Below, piece after piece: positions 25,091 through 28,796 of a stretch of DNA of 28,796 nt; the stretch's first letter is position 1, and every line of letters starts with the position of its first letter. The notes beneath the pieces were generated by a model, which saw nothing but the letters and a program-made list of their open reading frames with translations, made no database searches and was not told the origin of the DNA. The translations under genes and the position numbers were made by a program. This stretch comes from Candidatus Bipolaricaulota bacterium (GTDB taxonomy: Bacteria; Bipolaricaulota; Bipolaricaulia; RBG-16-55-9). The DNA is taken from NCBI GenBank assembly GCA_018609825.1, contig JAHEOA010000212.1, forward strand, positions 1 to 28,796, in the 5' to 3' direction.

Positions 25091-25116
25091 TTAGGGTTGG
25101 CTAATTTTAGTATTAG
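25091..25116 (-). promoter_or_regulatory. DtxR/MntR-family-like operator
   Basis: The 19-mer TTAGGGTTGGCTAATTTTA (25091-25109, plus strand) agrees with the DtxR/IdeR consensus TWAGGTTAGSCTAACCTWA at 15 of 19 positions. A second overlapping inverted repeat, CTAAT-N6-ATTAG (25101-25116), shares its CTAA arm. The site covers the -10 element and predicted start of the putative manganese transporter gene, as expected for a metal-dependent repressor. Confidence 0.42.
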
Positions 25117-25132
25117 CGCCAGCTTAGATCAA
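25104..25132 (-). promoter_or_regulatory. Promoter of the putative manganese transporter gene
   Basis: On the minus strand TTGATC (25127-25132), a 17-base spacer and TAAAAT (25104-25109; 5 of 6 to consensus) form one of the best promoter-like pairs in the window. The predicted leader is about 55 bases, too short for a large riboswitch. Confidence 0.55.
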
Positions 25133-25274
25133 GCGGCCTGCGCCCGATGCCGCCGGCGGCGGCCGAGCGAAGCTGCCCGGATCAGCCTTACAGAAAGGGC
25201 CGAGTGTCTGTCGGGGATGACCGACGGTGGACGTGGGGCCGCCCACCGTCGTCGGCCATGGCGAGCGGCGAGCG

Positions 25275-25832
25275 TTAGGCTCGACGTCGCCCCACGCGCC
25301 AGTAGGCGAATCCGCCCAGGAGGGAGAGCGCAGCGATGCCGGCGCCTGCCAGCACCGGCGGCGGGGCCTTCGTGACGACGTCATACCATCGGTCACGCGG
25401 CAACCGGAGCTCGTGCGAGAAGTTCGCCTCGCCCAGTTCGCCCTGGATCGTCACGCTCATCGTCCAGGTGCCGCCCTGCTCGATCGGCTCGAAAACGTAG
25501 TACTGGTTGCTGAACTCCTCGGCTTCGATCGGGCCGATCGTTCCGGCCGGGGTCTGCGCACTGATCTGAACGGATGCTCGGTCGGCCGAGACGGGCCGTC
25601 GCTGCTCCGCATCGCGCAGGAAGACGGTGTATTCGAGATGGGGTTGGCCTTGCGACTCCTCGTTCGACTTGTTGGCGACGACGAAGTACGGGCCGACCTC
25701 GCCGGAGAAGACCTCCTCGCCCCCGTGGGCCAGCGCCAGCGGGGCGATCACGGCCACCGCGAAAGCGAACGCCAGCGTGATCAACCGCAGCCCAAATCGG
25801 GCGACGGAGCGATCGGTCCCCATGCGGATCAT
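25275..25832 (-). CDS. YtkA/FixH-like membrane-anchored beta-sandwich protein
   Basis: A 185-residue extracytoplasmic protein. An N-terminal signal peptide (hydrophobic 17-33) ends P-L-A-L-A, and predicted cleavage would leave His36-Gly-Gly at the mature N-terminus. The domain from about 36 to 150 is all-beta, with a paired Gly-Thr-Trp strand motif, resembling YtkA/FixH/CopC-like immunoglobulin folds. One C-terminal helix (about 157-176) followed by Arg residues anchors it in the membrane. Function is not established; metal handling is inferred from the mature N-terminal His and the neighbours. The ATG overlaps the DyP-like gene stop by 4 bases; a second ATG three codons later is also possible. 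Confidence 0.65.
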   Translation of the reverse strand: MIRMGTDRSVARFGLRLITLAFAFAVAVIAPLALAHGGEEVFSGEVGPYFVVANKSNEESQGQPHLEYTVFLRDAEQRRPVSADRASVQISAQTPAGTIGPIEAEEFSNQYYVFEPIEQGGTWTMSVTIQGELGEANFSHELRLPRDRWYDVVTKAPPPVLAGAGIAALSLLGGFAYWRVGRRRA

Positions 25833-27049
25833 CGGAGAGCATCCTCCCGGCTCGGCAACAAGGGAAATGCGCGCTGTGAGCGCGGCGGCACCAGATAGTT
25901 CGCACGCCGCAGCACGAAGATCGACTCCTTGATGCCGTTGTTGACGCGGGGCTTGATCGACGGGTTTTCAAAGATCATATCGGAGGCGTTCATGGCTTGC
26001 CGCGTCTGGACGAAGTCCTCGATCGAGCGCTGCAGCGAGACGAAGTGGAGCCCGGCCGTGCCGTTGTCCGTCGTGTTGAAGTCGCGGCGCAGAATGATCG
26101 GGCGACCGTTCCGACGCGCGCGCGCCGCTGCCTGAAGGTGGCCTACGACGCCCTGCTCGCGAGCGGTACCCGTGATCCGGTCGGCGAATGTCGGCGCCTC
26201 GTCGGTGAGGCTTTCGATATCGTCATCGCTCAACTGCGGCGCGAACATGCGGTCCACGCGACCCTCCTGATCGAGCAGCTCGTACCAACCGTCCAGTCGC
26301 AGTCTGAGCCAGCTCACCTGCATCGTCGTTCCGCCCGCGAGCGGGCCGTCCTGGATGGTCACGTCGTCCTCGGTCGCCTGGTTCTTGGCAAACCCCGACT
26401 TGAACCCCATGTAGAGCGGCGAGTTTTGCGACACGGGACATCCCGAGGGGATGCCGGGGACATCCTGCCGAGCCGCCGGAAGCCCTTCGCCGACGAACCC
26501 CGTCCGCGTCTCCTGGCGCGCCAGCGATTCCTTCAGTTGGACGTCGCCCTCTTGGAGCTCGGCTTCGAGCTGATTGAGCCGCATCTCGTCGTCGCTGGCC
26601 ATGTGGAGACAGGCGTCATAAGCGTCAAAACCGGGGGTCTCGAAGCTGCTCAATGCTCGGGGAGCCGGAACGGGCGGGGTTCGATCCAATCGCTCGTTGA
26701 AATACTTGGGACCCCAGCCGAGCACGAACAGCAGGCCCTCGGGCGAGAGGTCGTAGCGTCGCTCCCAGTCGCGCAGTTGGGCCTCCAGCCGACGGACGGC
26801 CGTCGGATTGGCCTCGCCTTCAATGTCGAACATCAGCAGCCGATGGAACTTGGGCATGACGGGGTTGCCGTGTGCGTCGACCGTCAGAAAGTCGTTCCAG
26901 GCGTGCTGGCGCTCGGGACGGTCGAGGGCGGGGCCCAGCTCGGGCCCCTCCTGTGCTCGAATCAGCGTCGACGGCCCACCGAGGAGCAGACCTCCGACGG
27001 TCAGGCCGGCCCCCTGCAGGAAACGTCGTCGGTTGAGGGAGGCCCTCAT
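25829..27049 (-). CDS. Tat-exported DyP-type peroxidase-like protein lacking the GxxDG aspartate
   Basis: A 406-residue protein with a twin-arginine signal (N-R7-R-R-F-L-Q). The rest follows the DyP/EfeB pattern: DACLHMASDDE (cf. DLLLQICADD), a GGTTMQVSWLRLRLDGW segment (cf. GGSYLVVRRIRM...W), proximal haem His304 in a VGH context, and ILRRDFN (319-325) with the distal Arg. The GxxDG motif reads G215-F-K-S218-G219, so the catalytic Asp is Ser. Family members are haem peroxidases, some acting in ferrous iron or haem-iron uptake; weakened peroxidase activity is inferred here. The ATG at 27049 has GGAAGG upstream; a GTG at 27064 would place that site inside the gene. It overlaps both neighbours by ATGA, implying a three-gene unit. 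Confidence 0.8.
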   Translation of the reverse strand: MRASLNRRRFLQGAGLTVGGLLLGGPSTLIRAQEGPELGPALDRPERQHAWNDFLTVDAHGNPVMPKFHRLLMFDIEGEANPTAVRRLEAQLRDWERRYDLSPEGLLFVLGWGPKYFNERLDRTPPVPAPRALSSFETPGFDAYDACLHMASDDEMRLNQLEAELQEGDVQLKESLARQETRTGFVGEGLPAARQDVPGIPSGCPVSQNSPLYMGFKSGFAKNQATEDDVTIQDGPLAGGTTMQVSWLRLRLDGWYELLDQEGRVDRMFAPQLSDDDIESLTDEAPTFADRITGTAREQGVVGHLQAAARARRNGRPIILRRDFNTTDNGTAGLHFVSLQRSIEDFVQTRQAMNASDMIFENPSIKPRVNNGIKESIFVLRRANYLVPPRSQRAFPLLPSREDALR

Positions 27050-27606
27050 TGCTCGCCTTCCCACTCGATCTGGGTCTCAAACGTGAACGGCTCCTGCCAG
27101 CGGTCCGTGTACTCGGGGTGTCTGGCGGCGATCGGGGGCCCGACCTGCACCTCGAGGCCGTAGGTGCCCGGTTCGGGGAAGCCGACGTTGACCCCGTAGT
27201 GCGTCCCCATGTTCTGCGAGAGCATCGGCCACGTCCGGTCGTCGAAGACGATGTCCCCCTCGTCGTCCGTGATCGTGAACCAGACGGTCGCGTAGGGGAT
27301 GCGCTCACCCGTCTCGGCGTCGGCCAGCACGGCCATGAGGTGGACGCTGTCGCCGGGCTTGGGCTCAACCGTCCGTTGGCTGTCCTGGCCCTGGAAGATC
27401 ATGAACCGGGATGGTTCCGTCCGGGCCACGCTGACCCGCATGCCTTCCCACGTCGTCGAGCCGACGCCCTGCATCCTCTGCTCCGGGCGCGGCCCCTCGA
27501 GCTGAGCGTGGGTCTCGGGAAACGAGAACGGGCTGAAGCCGAACGCAAACGCCGCGAGCAGGCCGGCGGCCATTGCCGTCGATACCGTCAAGAGTGTGCG
27601 CTTCAT
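27046..27606 (-). CDS. P19/Tp34-family periplasmic-type iron (or copper) binding protein
   Basis: A 186-residue exported protein with an N-terminal signal (about 1-35). The beta-sandwich resembles the Fe2+ transport P19/Tp34 family: the diagnostic stretch M133-G-T-H136-Y-G-V-N-V-G-F-P-E-P-G-T-Y and a later G-P-P-I-A-A-R-H163. Potential metal ligands are His89, Met91, Met133, His136 and His163, the mixed His/Met set seen in that family. It probably captures Fe2+ or Cu outside the membrane and may hand it to, or be oxidised with, the DyP-like partner. I choose the ATG at 27606 (AAAGGA 11 bases upstream); an in-frame TTG at 27612 has 5-base spacing and cannot be excluded. It leads the overlapping three-gene unit. 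Confidence 0.8.
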   Translation of the reverse strand: MKRTLLTVSTAMAAGLLAAFAFGFSPFSFPETHAQLEGPRPEQRMQGVGSTTWEGMRVSVARTEPSRFMIFQGQDSQRTVEPKPGDSVHLMAVLADAETGERIPYATVWFTITDDEGDIVFDDRTWPMLSQNMGTHYGVNVGFPEPGTYGLEVQVGPPIAARHPEYTDRWQEPFTFETQIEWEGEQ

Positions 27607-27683
27607 GGTCAAGATAATCCTTTCGCACGTTGGGCAAAACTGAACTGACGTCGGGTTCGTCGGTACGGAAATCGGTCGCAGCG

Positions 27684-28097
27684 TTAGCCGGAAAGCGCAG
27701 GCGGTCGATCCGGCGGTGAGACGTGGGGTGGCGGCCCGAGCTTATCTGACGGGGAAATCGCCCGATGTCGAACCGCGAACAGCGGAGCTGACCCGTTCGC
27801 GACGTGGTGGCAGAGGTCGCAGCTCGGGCCCTCCACTGAGGTCAGCATGGGCGGGGTCTGGTGATGATGGCACATCTCGCTCGAGGACGCCTCGGACTCC
27901 TCGGCTGGGTTGGTGGGATCCATGGGCTGGTCATGACGATGGGTATGCGCTCCAGGATGCGAATGCTCGTGCGACTGTCCTGAGGACTCAGCGGGCCCCG
28001 TGGATGGGTCGTCGTGGGACAAGCAGAGGGCGGCCGTCGAACTGAGGAGCAGCCCGATCGCAAGCGTAATCGTGAGCAACCATGACGTGGCGTCCAT
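27684..28097 (-). CDS. Small His/Cys-rich secreted protein, possible metal chaperone
   Basis: A 137-residue protein with an N-terminal hydrophobic segment (6-25, ending AALC), which may be a signal peptide or a degenerate lipobox. The middle is a His-rich region (43-57, SHEHSHPGAHTHRH) and two Cys-His clusters, C76-H-H-H and C93-D-L-C96-H-H. The C-terminus is Pro-rich. The arrangement resembles small DUF2946-like or zinc/copper-scavenging proteins, but I cannot assign a family firmly. It lies 68 bases after the ABC permease and 77 bases before the P19-like gene on the same strand, so it may buffer or pass Zn/Cu. No strong Shine-Dalgarno is visible. Confidence 0.6.
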   Translation of the reverse strand: MDATSWLLTITLAIGLLLSSTAALCLSHDDPSTGPAESSGQSHEHSHPGAHTHRHDQPMDPTNPAEESEASSSEMCHHHQTPPMLTSVEGPSCDLCHHVANGSAPLFAVRHRAISPSDKLGPPPHVSPPDRPPALSG

Positions 28098-28165
28098 GCT
28101 GACGCAAATCTAGGGGCGATTTTGGAGAGCTTCAACTCCGCATAATCGCTGGACACGGCGCTGCG

Positions 28166-28796
28166 TCATCCGGGGGTCAGGATCCATTGCCAGACTTTGC
28201 CGCGCCCTGGCGCCAGCATCAGCGCCAGGAGGAAGATTGCGGTGCAGACGAGCACGATGGACGGGCCCGACGCGATCCCGATGAAGTAGGAGGCGTACAG
28301 CCCAATGACCCCCGACAGCGCTCCCACGACCGCGGCGCTCAGCATGACGCCCGGCAATCGTTTGGCGATGAGCGTCCCCGTCGCGGCCGGCGTCACCAGC
28401 ATCGCGACCATGAGCGCCACGCCGACGGTCTGCAGCGACACGACGATCGTGACGGCGATCAATACCAACAGCAGGTTGTCCAGCGTCCGGGTCGGGAGCC
28501 GCATCGTCTGGGCCAGTGTCGGATCGAAGGACAACACCAGGAACTCCTTGTAGAGTCCCCCCACGGCCAGCAGCGCGACCGCGCCCGCGATCCCCATCTG
28601 CCAAATGTCGGCTCCGGAGACCCCAAGAACGTTGCCGAACAGGAAGTGCGTGAGGTCGACGGCGTAGCTGTTCGCCGACGAGATGAGCGCGATGCCGAGC
28701 GCAAACATGGCCGCGAAGAGGATGCCGATGGCGGTGTCCTCCCGGATCCGGGCCGCCTTGCTGACGACGCCGATGCCGAGCGAGACGAGGATCGCG
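28166..28796 (-). CDS. ABC-3 family metal transporter permease (Zn/Mn/Fe type), 5'-truncated by the window end
   Basis: The last 209 residues of a ZnuB/MntB/TroC-type permease; the frame stays open through 28796, so the start is beyond the window and the Met at 28708 is internal. The hallmark R-E-D-T-A-I-G-I-L-F-A-A-M-F-A-L-G-I segment is present, followed by several helices including ATGTLIAKRLPGVM near the cytoplasmic interface. It forms the membrane channel for divalent metal import with an ATPase and a binding protein expected upstream. Metal specificity cannot be read from the permease alone; neighbours suggest Zn, Mn or Fe. It is followed by the His-rich secreted protein. Confidence 0.9.
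   Translation of the reverse strand, partial: AILVSLGIGVVSKAARIREDTAIGILFAAMFALGIALISSANSYAVDLTHFLFGNVLGVSGADIWQMGIAGAVALLAVGGLYKEFLVLSFDPTLAQTMRLPTRTLDNLLLVLIAVTIVVSLQTVGVALMVAMLVTPAATGTLIAKRLPGVMLSAAVVGALSGVIGLYASYFIGIASGPSIVLVCTAIFLLALMLAPGRGKVWQWILTPG

Noticed and set aside
25043..25103. Riboswitch (for example a Mn-sensing type) upstream of the transporter
   Set aside because: The predicted leader is only about 55 bases and shows no long paired structure by eye.
28110..28169. Tiny open frame of about 19 residues overlapping the ABC permease stop (ATGA)
   Set aside because: It is too short and has no homology signal or Shine-Dalgarno. It could be the remnant of a gene, but this cannot be supported.
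1..28796. tRNA/rRNA genes, CRISPR arrays, insertion sequences or prophage genes
   Set aside because: No cloverleaf-like intergenic sequence, spaced repeats, transposase or integrase motifs were found. Gaps between genes are short, all under 300 bases.

Overview
This GC-rich window reads as a contiguous chromosomal stretch from an aerobic bacterium. It contains housekeeping genes, a complete haem-copper oxidase operon and a transition-metal cluster. I see no phage, transposon, CRISPR or RNA genes. Taxonomy is uncertain. The TyrRS resembles the Thermus type, the GAPDH-like protein is of the archaeal (type II) class, and the Lon-like protease is not the classical Lon. These fit a deep-branching bacterial phylum (Chloroflexota-like or similar), but no ribosomal marker is present and this is only a guess.

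Layout. 0.1-9.7 kb is all minus strand: a membrane-anchored LolA-like protein; a gyrA-tyrS-HIT gene string behind a recognisable promoter; a nicotinamidase-like hydrolase followed by a type II GAPDH-like dehydrogenase; and an overlapping PIG-L deacetylase/GNAT acetyltransferase pair. At 9.74-9.88 kb transcription diverges. 9.9-23.7 kb is plus strand: an exported subtilase with IPT and BACON-like domains, a Lon-like ATP-dependent protease, then the cytochrome oxidase operon, followed by an EamA transporter. The operon order is subunit II with fused cytochrome c, I, two subunit III paralogues, IV, a small membrane protein, a cytochrome c lipoprotein, haem O synthase and a DUF420 protein. 23.8-28.8 kb is minus strand again: a putative manganese/heavy-metal transporter with its own operator-overlapped promoter; a tightly overlapping trio (P19/Tp34-like metal-binding protein, DyP-like Tat-exported protein, YtkA/FixH-like anchored protein); a His-rich secreted protein; and the 3' part of a Zn/Mn/Fe-type ABC permease cut by the window end.

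How it fits together. The oxidase operon encodes its own electron entry modules: a cytochrome c domain fused to CuA subunit II and a 75% identical copy on an acidic tethered lipoprotein. It also encodes haem O synthesis and a likely assembly factor. Its promoter region carries a CRP/FNR-like box at about -40 and a Fur-like box over the -10, suggesting oxygen and iron control. The right-hand cluster appears devoted to extracytoplasmic iron/copper handling and Mn/Zn transport. The most unusual items are the DyP-like protein whose GxxDG catalytic Asp is Ser, the nicotinamidase-like/GAPDH-like pair, the metal-type operator in front of the Mn transporter family gene, and altered key residues in TyrRS (HVGI) and GyrA (Gln79).
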